Assembly (NCBI RefSeq): GCF_027580225.2
Contig: NC_073357.2
Coordinates: forward strand, 44,416,001 to 44,480,000
DNA: 64,000 nucleotides
Origin: Misgurnus anguillicaudatus
Taxonomy: Eukaryota > Chordata > Actinopteri > Cypriniformes > Cobitidae
Reading direction: 5' to 3'
A program made the position numbers and the translations under genes. Of the stretch, positions 1-13,840 are shown in pieces (position 1 is the stretch's first letter; the number at the start of each line of letters is the position of its first letter). The notes beneath the pieces were generated by a model that did not search any database, was not told where the DNA came from, and saw only the letters and a list, made by a program, of their open reading frames with translations.

Positions 1-122
1 TTGATAGCTTAGAAATTAAACATAAAAAATTCAGTTATAATGAAAAAAACGAAAGTCCCTTTGGTGAAGTTGTGCCACTAGGCGGCCATGTTTGCAACGC
101 CTCCGGGCAGTTATTTCTACCC

Positions 123-935
123 AGTCTCATGTAGATGCGTATAAATAGCACGAAGTGTAAAAATCGTGCAATACATAGGCCAAATTCCACTTTGGCATCT
201 ATATGATACGCCAGTCCTTTCCATTCACTTAAAGGGCGCATCTTTTTTTGTCATTTATTTATTGGTTTCTCAATTTTTTTCAGTTTTTTTTAAACCATTT
301 TCACTTGGGTTTAGGGTTAGATTTCAGATTTTCTTAAAGGACCAGTATGTAGGATTGTGGCCAAAGCTGGTACTGCAATCACAAAACATGTGGCTTAAAG
401 TGGTACTGCAATCTCACAACTGGTGGCCAATACACAACATGACAACATAAACATCAGTTGAGGGCTGCAAGTCCACTTTTAAATGACAATATCCTGGCCG
501 AACCACTGTTGTCAGTGATATAAGTATTTGAAATGAAAAGGATTTCTTAATGTCTAGTGACATATCAGGACCATTTTATGATTATTGATATCAATTTCTT
601 ACATACTGTTCCTTTAATGAGGTTATTTAATATACAGGTTTCTCTACGTTTTTGTCTCTATTTAAGCCATGGTGGCTTAGAGATGGGGTTAGAATTGGGG
701 TTTGGGTTAGGATGTCATTTGTATGTAACAAAAAGTTGTTCTAACCCTAAACCCAAGCGAAAATGGTAAAGAATAGGAAAAAAATGGAGAAACCAATGAA
801 TAAAACGACAAAAAAGATTCGCCATTTTAGTGAATGGGAAGGACTGGCATATCATATGCACACCAAAGTGGAATTTGGCTTATGTATTGCATGATTTTTA
901 CACTTTTGGGTTTGTAATTTCAGTCATGTGAGACT
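123..935. repeat. Fold-back (long inverted repeat) DNA element, interrupted
   Basis: Left arm from 123 (agtctcatgt, later ccaaattccactttggc and gggtttagggttag) is repeated inverted on the right (ctaaccctaaaccc at 741-754, gccattttagtgaatggg, caaagtggaatttggc, catgtgagact at 925-935). A shorter TTAA element at 334-617 lies in the centre. The arms contain telomere-like taaccctaaaccc blocks shared with the fold-backs at 23383-23732 and 48681-49201. Confidence 0.7.
334..617. mobile_element. Short TTAA-flanked TIR element nested in fold-back
   Basis: Begins ttaaaggaccagtatgta and ends tacatactgttcctttaa, an imperfect inverted pair of about 20 bp bounded by TTAA on both sides. No ORF. TTAA target use is typical of piggyBac-type (and Kolobok) transposases, so this is a non-autonomous derivative by inference. 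Confidence 0.7.
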
Positions 936-3582
936 AAAGTCCTGTCTCTAAAACTCTAAAACTGTGTGCTAACGCCTCACGTAACTCTGTATAGACCCCA
1001 TCCACCATAGAATCATCAGTCTTTATCGATTGTTGATTGGTTCTTTTACCTAAAAGGTTGGATTTCTATCAGCAGAGCGGCCATTTCGAGCATTGTTCCC
1101 TATTCAAAGTATAGCATTTAAGTATTCAATCCTGTTATACTCGATATCTTTGGTTCAGGTCAGCAGTCAAACAGAAACAATTTGGAAATGTGAATGTATG
1201 TGAGTTTATGTGAATGGAGAGGCCAATTTGTTATAGGATTGTATGTGTGTGCGTGTGTGTGATGGGGGTAGCACTGTGGTCTTGATAGGTGGGAGGCTGA
1301 CTGAGGTAAACTGTCAACAAATAAATTATACAATAGGCAAACGTGCAATTTCGTTTTTCTAAATGCCCCCTTTGGAAGATGTCAGGCTGATATTTATGAT
1401 ACGTTCATTGCTCTGCATTTTTAATTTGCCTGTAGGAGGGAAAAAAATCCCCCATATCGTAAGCAGCCATTAGAACCCATCTCACATCTGCAACCACATC
1501 TCGGATATCATTAGGAGCTTCCACGCGGCAGCTGCTCTGTTGATTTGGATCTAATTCAATCCATACATTCTCAAACACTTTTATAAATCACCGCTAATCA
1601 TCCAGCAGTGCCCTAACATTATCGAATTTTACAGCTATAGCTTTTATTTGTATCCTAAATGTGTGTAGAATATAAAGACAAAATATTGTTGATGAGGTAA
1701 AATGTCGCACAAAAGTGTGGATGTTTCCATTTTTGTTTTTATATTTAAACTTGACGATGACTTACCTATATACTTTTAAATCTTACTTATGTGGACATAA
1801 GTGGCATATAAGCAGAACTATTAAAAAATACAAAAACATAAGCCTGTGCTATGTTGGTTCTTACAAAGTCTGAAAATGTCCTTTTTGGCTGATGAGAAGA
1901 CCTGCTATCACTCTTTCAGTATTGATCACTACATCACTGATCATTGTTTGTAAAGTCAATAGGCTTCCTCGTTCCAATTAACATAAGAACACGCAATTAT
2001 TTCAGACGACTCACTCTGGCTATTAAAATCAAACTTGCAAATGCATTTTGAAGAATGATGTTTCTAAGTCAGATTAGTATTATTCATGTCCCTGTATCGT
2101 GTTAAACAACATGGCTCGTCTTTTTATCCTTTCCATTAACTCACTGGCTGTGGTGTACACACCTTGCTGCTTGGAAACAGAACCTTGAACACTTTCAGAA
2201 AGTCTTAGATAAAGTCATGAATCCCCTGTATGGCCCAATTACAGCGCTGGCTGAAGAACTTCACTAGCGTTCGAGCATTTGTTATTATCTTACGGCTGCC
2301 AGGTTTTCGTGTTCTCTTAGACAAAAATCCCTCACCTAACAATTATGGCAATCTCACCGCTCCTGCAAACCATTCCAATCCCAGTCACTCAGTATTGTTA
2401 TTCGGTGAAGTAAATCAATATCCACGTCAGGACCGGATAATTGAATAACATGGAGAATGAAAGACTCTCTCTCTCAAATTAGTAAAAAAGATCAGAATCC
2501 TGGATTGGATTAGACTTAATAATGGCTTGCATATTGTGAAATTATCACTTGATAATGTGCCGACTATATTAGTGGAGCAAGAGAAGAGAAATAAAGCAGC
2601 ACAACTAAAACTAAGTATACATGCATTGTCATTTTGATTAAACATACTCAACCTAATGCATCGTTGGGTGATTTGATTAGTTCTTGCATATCCTCGCTGT
2701 CCGATGAAAACCACGTATGTCCATTTTGCCGATTTTTCGATTTTTTTGACGGATTGAATGTCCAGATTCATTTCCGTATACGGTATGCTTCACATATCTA
2801 AATGGCCAATGAAAAGTTGTGAAATCATGTCATCTGATTTTCACATATATCCATTTGGTGTCAAAGCTGTCAATCACGTCACGTATCTCCCGCCCTGTGG
2901 AAGCATCTCGCCCATCTCATTAAGTTTCACTGAAACTCAGCACTGGATAGCTGAATAAGCATAGCCTGGTGAGACAATGACTTTCCTTCATCGAGGTAAA
3001 CGTTTCCCCTCCTGATGCCAGACGTACGTCTAGGAGTGATAAAATTATGGTAGGACTGGGCAAACAAAGTATCTGTCTAGCATAACCATGTTAGTGTATT
3101 GATTCATTGTCCCTTCATAGTTTGCAAGAGACATTTAATAAATGTATAATTAATATTAAATAAACTAAGCGTATTTAATAAACTAAGGCGTAGGCTATTT
3201 AATAAAATGAGCATATTCATCTGTCAATATTGGCCATTCTAAGTAATGATCGGAAGAACGCCCACCGTTACTGTAAAATATGCATGTATGTCCATTTAAA
3301 CTAAATTTTGGTCAAATGTGGATTACATCATTACACTGGCAAGAATATGGTTACATGTAAAGAAGTCGTACCAAGTATGACAACGCTACATTCAACTGCT
3401 TTTGAAATACGGTGTTTTTTTCACTCCCTGAAAAGTAACCGTTTTGGACATACATGAGTTTCATCGGGCAGCGACGATATGTTCAGAAACATGCTTCAGT
3501 TTGCATAAGTCTACTGCATTTTATTGCTCACTGTTATAAAACTTCTCTCTCATTCCCATGAGTTAAACCTAAACTCTCTCAC
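936..3582. other. Intron or 3' flanking sequence of the cadherin gene, nothing recognised
   Basis: The next downstream exon should begin in phase 2 with EGF cysteines. I read the minus strand here and found none, so the intron after exon 15 extends past the window start. Contains short A/T-rich and (GT)n stretches near 1240. Confidence 0.5.
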
Positions 3583-3842
3583 CTGTATCCACTCTGTGTG
3601 TCCACACAGACTCCCCCATTGTGGCAGGGGTTTCTGGGATAGACGGAACAGCCCTGGTGAAAGTGTTCGCGTGCCGAACAGCTGCAGACAGCTGTAGCTT
3701 CCACCGTCACGGACACCAGTGCCATGCTGCCCGAGTCAACCACAGCTGGCTTGTCAGTCACACTCAGATGGCTGGTACAGCCCCCTCCTCCCCGGCAGTC
3801 AGCATCCACACACTCATCTACATGAACCTGGGTCACGTTGAC
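3583..3842 (-). CDS. Cadherin exon 15 of window: Cys-rich segment and start of EGF-like domain
   Basis: 260-bp exon, phase 0 in and phase 2 out. It starts VNVTQVHVDECVDADCRGGG, passes through MALVSVTVEATAVCSCSARE, and enters a typical EGF core CSVYPRNPCHNGGVCVDTQS ending GYR. The CHNGGVCVDT string is diagnostic for an EGF domain preceding laminin-G modules in type III cadherins. The acceptor is ttcttcag and the donor ATACAG|gtgaga. Relative to CadN as I recall it, a few residues seem to be missing between the end of exon 14 (HKQK) and VNVT. A micro-exon in the 7.8-kb intron is possible, but the phases join without one. Confidence 0.92.
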
Positions 3843-5147
3843 CTGAAGAAATGATTGTAGCTGGAGAGATAGAAAAACAGAGAGAGAGGGAGGGTAAGAT
3901 TGTTTATTGCTAGTAAAATGTTGCCAAAATGGTGCAAAAAGAATAAAAACGATTTGGAAAAAACAGAGGGATTCAAGAACATATCTGATATCCTCAAATT
4001 AGCATACAAATAGCAAAACAAGTCACAATTTCACAAAAAAAGGTCCCAAACTCTATTTATTTCCATTGCTTTCAGGCATGAAAAGCGTTCTGAGTGCACC
4101 ATTGCACACTCACTCTATTTCATTCTTGGAGACACAGAGCACTCCAGAACCTATCAGCCCAAGCGCTTTTCGACAAGCACATAAACGGCGTACAGATTCC
4201 CATAGATATGTCCACAGGGCTGCTTCTTAACTTCCACACCATTTATTCAAATCTAACGTTTGAAGTGGAGCGGCTTGCTCAGCTGTGGACTGAGCGGTTA
4301 CACAGTGATTGACCGGTCCTCAACTAACCCATGTGGCCAGACAACACTTAAGTGGAAATGTTGGGGTGAAGAGAAAGAAAGAGAGAGAGTCAGAGGTAGA
4401 GACAGAAGACAGATAGATAGAGACGTTCAAGACGAGAACTCCCCAAAGATTACTGTAGCTTGGACTTATTTGCACTAATAGACACTATTTTGACTGGGAT
4501 GTGGATTGGGGAGAAAACACCTGTGTGGGTATTTTCCGCACAGGCAGCTGTGACAGAGGGCTGCTGGAGATTGATGAGGTTGCTTTTGTTGATTTTCTGT
4601 GTGATCTCAGACTCAGGAGAATGTTTGAGGTGGGCACAAAGATGTGGTGCAATGCATGCACCCAACAAATTTAAAAAGCAATGTCATAATGTGTTCTTGT
4701 CACGGTTGGGAAAATTCAGGATTTAAGAATTGGCTGTATTTTGAATTGGAAAAATAGGAAAAGGAATTTAAAACAGCCACGCAACTTAATGCCTGGAACA
4801 CACTGGATGACTTTCAAACCTTAAACAATTTTAAGTCCATGGGAGGCCACAGACATATAGACAATTTTTAACAACATAATCCTCGGAAAGCTCACACTAG
4901 ATGATTCGACCAGACTGCAACGATTTCACAGCGACACAAGATGTAACAGAAACGCAAGATCAAAGGTGACTTGACAAATGTTGTGACAGTTCTTGCTTGA
5001 CACATTATGAAGCATTTGTACTATTGCCATAGTTGATACAAGTCGACATTACTTCTCAGTACTCATCTTTTATGTCATGTTTGAGCCATAAAAGCATGCA
5101 CCATCAGGTTGAAGCTTGCACGCTTTGTTGGAGGTATTGCTTGATAT
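3843..5147. other. Intron between exons 15 and 14, proximal part
   Basis: No coding signal. A purine-rich ga-repeat tract lies at about 4372-4420. The stretch at 4790-4990 resembles dispersed repeat sequence but I cannot define its ends. Confidence 0.45.
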
Positions 5148-6171
5148 TTAAAGGTGACATAACACGTAAAAGACGTTTTTGCCAATCTAATGTTAATCTT
5201 GCTTACACATAGAGTAGTATTTCATCATTCATATGTCCAAAGAGTCTTTCGTTTTGTCAGATTTATAAAAGAAAGAACCGCCTTTCCGATTTTTGGCGTA
5301 AAAGGTCAAAACACTTGAAGTCGTGCGGTGGGCGGGGCTGAAGAGTTATGAGAATGCGTAGCTTCGGATACTACTTTTGGATTCACAGCCGGCATAGATG
5401 GAAATCAAACTTTAAAAAACTTATTTTTAAATAACCAGCCTTACATTATACATATGATCCAGAATCGGATACTTAGTCAGTAATGGACGAACAGGAACAA
5501 TAGCAGCAACGATTACAGCAGGACGTCTCTATCAGGTAATTAATCATTGCTTGTTTATCCGCTATTATAATGAAAAAGCAACATAATCCAGTTTTTAACT
5601 GAATTTGTCCGTTTTAAAAGGAGTAAATGTTGTAAATGCAGTACAAAGTGCTGTTGTTGGTGTTGTTTACATTACATGCACGTATGCGCGATTGCAAACA
5701 AAACACGTGAGATTTTGATTTACTTACGCCTGTGGTTGTGACAGGTAACCCCGATAAACGGGGTCTTTTAAAGTTTTGACCGCTCCAATAGTTGTAAAAA
5801 AGTGGAAAATCCAGCGTCAAACTGAGCCTTGTTTGTAAAGCAGTCCTCTACGAAATGGAGCCAGGGAACACAAACTCATTCACAATTACGTTGCTGTCCA
5901 GGAAAAACGAACTGCATCCTATGTTGTCTTAAGACAGGGAAAGCTAAATGAGGTTTTCTTTATGGGGTCAATCAGTCGTAACGGATACCCCCATTTGAAA
6001 AAAACTTTCCGAAACTTGTAGGAAAAAGGAGGCGTGAGTTTGGCTCAGTAATACTCTGTTACAAGATCAACTGCTTTTTTGACACTTTGCTTATGTTTAG
6101 CATGAGGACTACAACTCTTAAACTGTGTTAATAAGTCAGAATGCATGATATAGCATTAAACCCCCCTTTAA
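5148..6171. mobile_element. Probable TTAA-bounded non-autonomous DNA element, about 1 kb
   Basis: Left end ttaaaggtgacataaca, right end gcattaaaccccccttTAA. Only the outer seven bases (TTAAAGG) pair as a TIR, and TTAA flanks both sides. There is no transposase ORF. The right end resembles a very common cyprinid repeat end (ttaaagggggg...), from memory. Confidence 0.5.
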
Positions 6172-6590
6172 GATTTGGGATTGGGGAGGCTCCGATGCAT
6201 TCGAGAGTAGCAAAACAATCGCAATGACAACACAGATCAGAAGATTTTTTTGGACAATTTTTGGATTCTCAGAAGATGGTTTTCTGAATAAGTTTTGAAC
6301 ACTCACATACTGTACCGCAAACACTTTTTTTCACATGACATGAGCATAGAATTCCAATTTTTTTGATGCTCTGCTTACATTATCTTTTAAAAGCGACTCG
6401 TTTCCAACATAAGCATTTACACTAAACACTTTAAGGTAGACATACTGACCCGGAACAGCTTAAAACCACAGAGGAAGTAAAATGTTGTGATATGCAATAA
6501 ACACAGACAAAATACAAGATTATAGAGATTAATTCCTGTAACAAGACATAAAACTTCAACATTACTCATCTAAGTGGACCTGCCAAAAAG

Positions 6591-6990
6591 TAGGGCTGGG
6601 TAATGGCAAGGACCTCACGATAGAATACGTATCACGATGCATGTGTATCACAATACGTTGCATGCTGCGATACATTGCAATGCTGCAATACATTGCAATG
6701 CTTTTTCTTTTTTTTTATCAAAAATGTAAAAAAAACAGAGCAGATTTTTTTTTCTTTTTTTTAAAGCCAAAGTGCGTCCACAAGAAAGCTGGAGGTGTTT
6801 CTTAAATTTTCTGCCATTTTTTCACTCCCGCTAACTTGAGCCGTATATAACAGACAACTGAACGGCGACAACTACAGCAGCAGCAGAGGAGGTCGGCACA
6901 CACAAAGGGATTATTAAATTGTTAAAATACTGACAGTAGAGACCGTAATATCGATACACTATCGTGGAAAAAATTATCACTATAGTTAGA
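6591..6990. repeat. Degenerate hAT-like repeat (tagggctgggtaatgg end)
   Basis: Starts tagggctgggtaatgg and carries repeated acaatac/gatac motifs (cacgatgcatgtgtatcac, tgcgatacattgcaatgctg) ending near tatcgatacactatcg. This resembles the tagggttgggcgat-type ends of the element at 41035-42088. The right boundary is uncertain. Confidence 0.4.
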
Positions 6991-7958
6991 GTCATGTGAT
7001 CGTCATTTGCTAGCTCATTGAATATCCGACATGGGAATGGGAATCCGATCTGAATGCATGTATCCCATTCATATCAGATTTATTTCCACATATGAATGAG
7101 GCCTGAAACCAATCTGAGAATATCAGAATCTATGCGCTTTTTTCCTGCTTGGTCATATCCGATCTGTGCCAATTGAGGGGGGAAAAAAATCAAAATTGAG
7201 TCACTTTAAACAGGCAGTGAAAATGCAGCCAAAGTCTCTCATTAAGTTTCATAAATATTTGTATTCGAGAGTGACACTTTACTGCACTGCATGATCCTCA
7301 CATGGATCTGATCGAGAAGTTGCTGTGAGGACACACACACACACAAACATTGTTAAACTTTCACCCACACACACTTGGCTCTCATTCTTTTCTCAGGGTT
7401 GTTGGACTTTCTGTAACATACACACGCATTCAATCTTGAGATTCACAACAGTGCGCATGGGCCCGACTCCCACGTGCATGCTTACTTGAGGGGGTGATTT
7501 GCAAGTATTACCTTGAAAGTTAAACAATGCAACACTGAGGTCTCACATTTCATTTGCACTCAGAGACACCTAATAAACCACTGCCTAATACGAGTTAGTT
7601 AGGTTCAGGTAACAGAAGCCTACACTTACTCCCACGACTAATCCTTTTTCTGGACGCTCTCATTTCTCTTACTGTCACTCTCTGTTTTGTTCTTCTCTCC
7701 TTCTCCTCATCCCTGGAGGAAAGACTGGAGTTTCGTCTCGGCCTCCTGCTCGATGCTACTGTCAGCTCATTTCTCACAGATCGCCTTGGCACCCATAGGG
7801 AATGGAACTACAATACCCAGAATTCCCTGAGGATGACTATTCCACAGAGAATCCATGATTGTGCAGAAGGACACCTAAGAGATGTACAGAGGACGTATTG
7901 GAGCTATATTAATTAGGATCTCGAATAGAAACAATGATTTTAATACTATCTTTAGATT

Positions 7959-9239
7959 TTAAAGGAAAACACCACAGTTTTTCCATATTTACTATGTTTT
8001 TACCTCAACTTACTTACCTATCTTTTTTAATGCGTTCACTTAATCTATGTACAGCACATCGTAAATGTGTTAGCATTTAGCCCAGTCCCATTCATTCCTT
8101 ACGATCCAAACAGAGATTAATTTAGAAGCCACCAAAAACTTCCATGTTTTCCCTATTTAAAGACGGTTTCTCAATATTACTGCACCTGAGGTCGAAGTGC
8201 TGTAAACTAAGTGCTCTTCCACCATACAAAATAGATCTCATTTTTATCCACTTAAAAAATTGCCACGTTTTATTTTGTGCCGCCATACTTTCTCGTGTAA
8301 CTACCGTTTTTTTTTTTTTTGCTAATTCAATCTAAATTCGGCTGGGTTGTTGTTAAGCATAGGTTTTTTTATAACCCAGCATGTTTTCTGTCTAATATTT
8401 ATCCAGCATTGGGTTAAAAATAACCCAGCCGAATTTTGATTGAATCAGCACATCCTAGTTGTACAAACTTATGTCTATGCACAACAACTGAAAATAAATG
8501 CAAAGTTTAATGTTCTGTGTATGAGTGTCCATTTTTGTACCAGAAGACATCCCTGTACTAACATAATATAATTATTTGTTGACTAAACCAATTGTTGATT
8601 ATCCGCGAAAGCATATAATAGTATCAGATTAGTTAAGGGGACATTCTGTATCATAGCAACCAAAAAGCGTCAGCTAACACTTCCAAGCTAGCGTCAGCAT
8701 TTTCAGCCACGTTTAAATGCTTCGGTGTACAGTACACTGAAATAATTTCAGTTATTTTAAGGGTTTGCCAGCAGAAGACAGGTTGGGTTAATAAACTAAC
8801 CGTTAGCAATGAGATGATGTTTTCTGAACGGGCCTGTTGGCTCGGGGGCAGGGATCCAGTGCCCGGACAGCGTCATACACATCACATGACGCTGAGACAT
8901 TAGTCTGCCACCTATTGGTCATTAATGATCCAGCAACATCTGATTATTTATGATCCGGTAATACGAGTGTTCAACTGCTGATCCAATAACATTTAAAAAA
9001 TGAAAACACAAGTTATGTTTTCCTAAATTTTATTTAGTTTTAATTCGTTTTGCAGGTCCACATTATAGTTGTAGCATATTTAGGTTTGCGTTTTTTTTGG
9101 AAACCTTCGTTTTTATTTTATTTCAGTTAACGAAAATGTTTTTACTAATAGTTTCAGTTTTCGTGATAGTTTTCGTTTACTATAATAACCCTGGTAAGAA
9201 CACAGGACAATATTGAAAAACGGTGGTGTTTTCCTTTAA
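7959..9239. mobile_element. TTAA-bounded TIR element with insertions
   Basis: Left end ttaaaggaaaacaccacagt and right end ctgtggtgtt-like gaaaaacggtggtgttttcc followed by TTTAA form a TIR of about 30 bp. The interior is split by a small palindrome (8325-8445) and by a second repeat ending ttcgtttactataataaccc near 9190. No ORF of interest. Confidence 0.6.
8325..8445. repeat. Small palindromic element
   Basis: attcaatctaaattcggctg at the left is mirrored by cagccgaattttgattgaat at the right, with further internal aacccagc repeats. It is about 121 bp, with no coding capacity, inside the larger TIR element. Confidence 0.7.
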
Positions 9240-9244
9240 AACGT

Positions 9245-11655
9245 ATGAGCCTTTAAATAGCAAGGCCCAGTCAACAAATCAGTTTTACTAGATTTGTGAT
9301 GACATGCATAACATTTTAGATAAACCTACGTGTACGCACAAACATCCACACAGGGAAAAAGGTACAAGGGTATGTGATTGATTTCTGCTCCCCGCTCACA
9401 GGCACAAACCTTCAGGCTGGACCGATGGCCATGTTTCATTTTTATGATTCAGTACAGCATGTGTTTCTTAAGCATATTTTATATTTGTGAAAAATGTGCT
9501 CAAAAATCACCAAAGGGTGTTTTGCTACGTGAGACTCAGTCTGGAACACAGAGAGGACCACCTGACACCACCTTACATGGTTGAGGCTTTACAGCCTTGC
9601 AAAAGCAAAGCTGACAAAACAACACTAACATAAAAGTACAGGCGATTGATGGGAGCTGCGGCGCCGTATGGCACTTAAGGTGCAACAAACTAACTAGTAA
9701 TTTCAAAATTATTCTGAGCGAAATAAAAAGGGGAAGAATAAAAACAACAAAGCATAGTGTGGGTGTGTGAGAGTCGAAGACTGAATGAAGTCGAACAAAA
9801 GGGCAGAGGCAAAACCCTTCACAACTGATATGTAATTACAAAGACTTCTGCAAAAGCAGAGGTGATGAGATGTGTGTTTGAGAAAGGCCAGTGCGAAACG
9901 GCTCTGGCAGCGAAGATCCAGCCAAGGCATTAAAATAAATGTATGTCCTTTCCTCTGTAATAGAGAGGAGGATTCAGTCGAGTCTGATTAAGCTCTAATT
10001 GTTCTTTTCATCTGCGCAAGCTCGCTTACCATTTCGACCCGCTTACTAGTCAGGTTCTATTTCTAGATTTTGCCCTATAGCTTTATTCTGAGTATCTGAT
10101 CCAAGACTTACGAGAAGGATTGTTTAGGTTCGTCTGCTAAAGACGCCTTTAAACTTTCATCTTCACACGTTCACCATCAGATTTCAGCACAAACATGCCA
10201 TCAAACGGCAAGCTTTTCCAAAAAAACGTTTTCCTTCTCTCTGTTTATCATTGACTGCTACTCTTTCATCAGGACTCACTTTCACCATAGGGAGACTTTG
10301 TTCTGTTTTTTTATTTTCAAACTTTGACTCAACAGTGTGTTTTTGTGCCGCATCTGACACTTCACAAGGCGTTTTGAGCGTGTGTATATTGCAAACGGGT
10401 GTGTTACAGGGCAAGATATGAGAGTGCACCCCTGGGAAATGAGCGATGTGCGCCAAAAATCCGTTTCGCCCATCCTAGCAGGTCCGCAGGGAAATCCTGG
10501 GTTCTTCAAAGTGCGCGTTTGGCAGCTGCGGAGGGAGTTGGAAAGCAGGGAGAAGAGATAGGATTGGTGAAGATCATGGTGGTGCATTAAGAATCATTTA
10601 AAAGTTACAGACACAAAGTGGCTTCAATGTGTCGCTCCCCTGCTGTTTTTTCGGTAGCTCTGTTTCTCTACTTGTAAGACGACATCATGCGCCCCGCTTG
10701 ACACATCCAGCGCACAGACATGTCAGTGAGTTCAACCGTCATTAGTGCCAAAAATAGAAAAACACAATTACGCGGGATTCAGAGGAAATGGCGTATGCAT
10801 GTAGATCAGAGCTTGAGCAAGCGCTGGTTGATCTCTCCTACAGTATACCACACCATTGATAGTGCACATGCATTTCCATCATCACTTTAAACAAAATCAT
10901 AGCAATTTTGGTTCGTTAAAATAATATCTTTTCATTCCCTGTCCTGAAATCTCTCCAATTACTATGGGTGGAGACATACGGCTTTCTTTCCATATCAGCG
11001 AGTTCATCTGTAATTAACTCTCTAAATGTGCACTTTCTTTTCCAGCAACTTTCGGCTCTGAGTAATGAAAGCAGTTGCTGGACACGCAAGCAAATGAGAC
11101 AGATTGTGAGAGTCCGCTATACCTCCTTTCACAAAGTTTTATCTCGCTTTTCTCCAGGATTAGACGTCCAATCATTAATAACCCTTGGCTTCCATCAGCT
11201 CCTCAATTCACCATCTTAGTGTTTATAACTAACCGAGCCATTCTCAAGCCTCTCTGCACTTCATAATTGAATCTGATCAATGTTTCTGCGAGCCTGACGC
11301 ATTCAGATTCAGACGCGCTGAACGTTTTCACTTCACATTCACATGGCTCTTTCACATTTAACAACATATCTACTTTAAAGAAGAGGAGAGCTTAAGTCTA
11401 GAGTAGTATAAATTAATAAAAAGCAAAAGATAGTCAAAGACTCGTGACTTGAGCTTTAAGCGTCATTGATAATATACAATGAGGTACACCAGGTCTTGAC
11501 ACTTTATGAATTAGTGAAAGTAAATGTAATCTGCGCTTCATTTTGCAGTCATTCCATCTGAAAGAGCTCATGCTTTTTGAGTGCTTAACAGGTGGATAGA
11601 GAAAAACAGGTTGATACAAGGTCACCCATAATACCATCCCGTCAAAAAGCCTTAC
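9245..11655. other. Intron between exons 15 and 14, distal part, nothing recognised
   Basis: Read on both strands. No exon, RNA gene or clear TIR element seen. Unique-looking sequence with moderate GC around 10150-10560. Confidence 0.45.
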
Positions 11656-11882
11656 TTTCTGTTTATGAGCAGCGAGGTATCCGTGTACTTTCTCAGCCCT
11701 GAGAAACGGGACGTTGTGAATGGAGAACCGTACATCCAGAGTCCTATCCCGCACCTCTGCCAGACTGAAAATGTTGACGTCGTCTGCTCCAACAGACAGC
11801 ATGTCTGCCAGGAAGTCGCCCAGCAGCTCGTACCTGCTCTTCAGATTGCCACGACGTTCCATGAACTCGGTGGCGGAAATGT
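11656..11882 (-). CDS. Cadherin exon 14 of window: juxtamembrane (primitive classic cadherin) module
   Basis: 227-bp exon, phase 1 in and phase 0 out. It encodes DISATEFMERRGNLKSRYEL, LGDFLADMLSVGADDVNIFS, LAEVRDRTLDVRFSIHNVPF and LRAEKVHGYLAAHKQK. The pattern of a helix ending in a DDVNIFS motif followed by a DVRFS strand matches the domain between the last EC and the EGF/LamG region in invertebrate-type classic cadherins, where it is involved in proteolytic maturation of the receptor. The acceptor is tttttgacag and the donor CAGAAA|gtaagg. The upstream intron is about 9.95 kb. Confidence 0.92.
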
Positions 11883-13652
11883 CTGTCAAAAACAGAAATA
11901 TACAAATATATGACACATAAGAAACCAGAAGCGTAGAAATCTGACCTGAGCTACAAGAACCCCAGAGCATGCAGGAAGGGAAAAAACTGCTCCATTTTTA
12001 ATACAGCGTAGAACAGAGAGCTCATGAAAAATGCATGGTCACGTTTTCGACTCGTCAACACATCTTCTCGTCATTAAGTGAGGTTAGTGCCTGCCAGTGG
12101 CTGTTCCCTCAAACTCCAGCTGACATGCACTGTCAAAAAAAGTCTAGAGCAAGAGCTCGAACTATTGCATGCGTCAAGTCTTTGTCACTGTGGTAATGGG
12201 TTTCCTCACTTTACTGTTGTGGTCACAGCTCATGGCACGTCAAAATTTGGCCTCTGCCTCTGAACGTCATGGGCATACAGTATCGTGACCGTTCAACTTT
12301 TTGGTTTTGGAGGTGTGATTTTCTCCTACACCCGGTGGACTGTTTTAATTGGGATGCTTACACTACAGTGTGGGACTGTGAGGGCATTGACTGGTAGCCT
12401 CAGGGGAGGTGTTAGACCAGCTGAGAGAGATTCCATGCACAGTCTGTCCCCAGGCTGAGTCAGCCTCCCTTGGGTCCAGTTTTAGAGAGTGGCAGGGGTG
12501 TTATGGCTCACATTGACACTTCACAACTCACAAAAGCAGAAGGGCATGTTTGAGGAAATTGGAGGAGATTTTCCAGCTTAAATAACGACTGTGACATGGG
12601 AATTTGGTCAGTGACTTTAGCTTGAACCCCTTTTTGGGAAAACAAAGGAGGTAGTATGTTCTGCAAGAATGAAACAGACAACATTTAACTACTTAAGTAG
12701 TTTTGAATTCTTAATGCATTTGAGTTACAGTAACTCTGAGGGCAAGAGTTACTGTAGTAGTGGTCAGTCATTTATTTACCGGCATCTCATGCTAAATTCA
12801 TTACTGTGCTTAAAAACAGAAGACATATGATACATACCATAATGAGTATGTGAGTGAAATGTATGCTTTGTTTAATGTATACTGAGCCCCGAGAAATAAA
12901 AATGTGCCCTCCTCTTTTACATTTACAGTACTTTTATCCAAAGCGACTTACAAGGTAAAATATTTAGCATGAACTTTTGCCCTGCTAACTCAATCCTCTA
13001 CACTTGAACTACACTTGAGCATCGTCCTTAACATTTTAACTGCATATTGCTCTCAGTGAAGAAATATAATGCATATAATTAAACAAAATCGCATATACAA
13101 CAGGAGTTGCCTGCAAAACCCAAGCACTCTTTTATTTTGAAATAAAGAAATCATTATAATATAATATACAAATACTGTATAAAATGTTACAATGAGACAT
13201 GTAGGCTTTATTGCAATGCAATCTTTTTGAAAAATGGCCACCTAATAGATTCAGAAATAAAGCTTTAAGACTTATTCAGTTATTGAGTACATAGAGTATA
13301 TCTGAATACAGGTTACGAGGCTATTTGTAAGGACTTTTGAAAACCCCTTGAGTGTTGACAAATATACCTAAGTGTCATACCAGTCAAAAAGTTTCAAAAG
13401 ATGGCAGACAAACAATTTTTATATACAGTATCTGTATTCATGTCTTGCATCAGCTAAGGTCAACGTTCATGACTTCACAACAAGAATGTAATAGCAAGCC
13501 GGAAACTGCTCAGCAAGCAAACTTTAAATCGCTCATGGTATGCTTATACCTTATACAGACCTGGATTATCCCCAAGAATTGTCGAATATCTCATGAGTCA
13601 AAATGACACTTTTTGTATAAGGCAAGTTATCCTATATCTGTAGTAAAATGAG
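11883..13652. other. Intron between exons 14 and 13, no coding signal
   Basis: Contains at about 12917-12955 the widespread fish repeat motif ttttatccaaagcgacttac; a related copy is near 24598. Otherwise nothing recognised. Confidence 0.45.
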
Positions 13653-13840
13653 TAGGGGGGAGCAGGGGCGAAAGTACAATTTTTTAGAAAACTTAATTTT
13701 AAAAGATTATGTTTTAGACAGAGATATATTTTTTCTGTAGTCAATAACTAACTATCAATACCAGGTGGAATTCTGAAAAAATGTAAAAAGGCTTCAGTAT
13801 AATTTCACTTTGAACATAACGATACCTTTATGCTTGAATT

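Noticed and set aside
741..754. Interstitial telomere sequence (ctaaccctaaaccc)
   Set aside because: Not a TTAGGG array: only one or two units, recurring in mirrored positions of fold-back elements.
2427..2771. 114-codon minus-strand open frame
   Set aside because: No domain, no matching splice phase, codon content like intronic sequence.
7595..7792. Arg/Ser-rich 65-codon open frame on the minus strand
   Set aside because: Low-complexity composition, no splice sites of fitting phase, no family recognised; probably chance.
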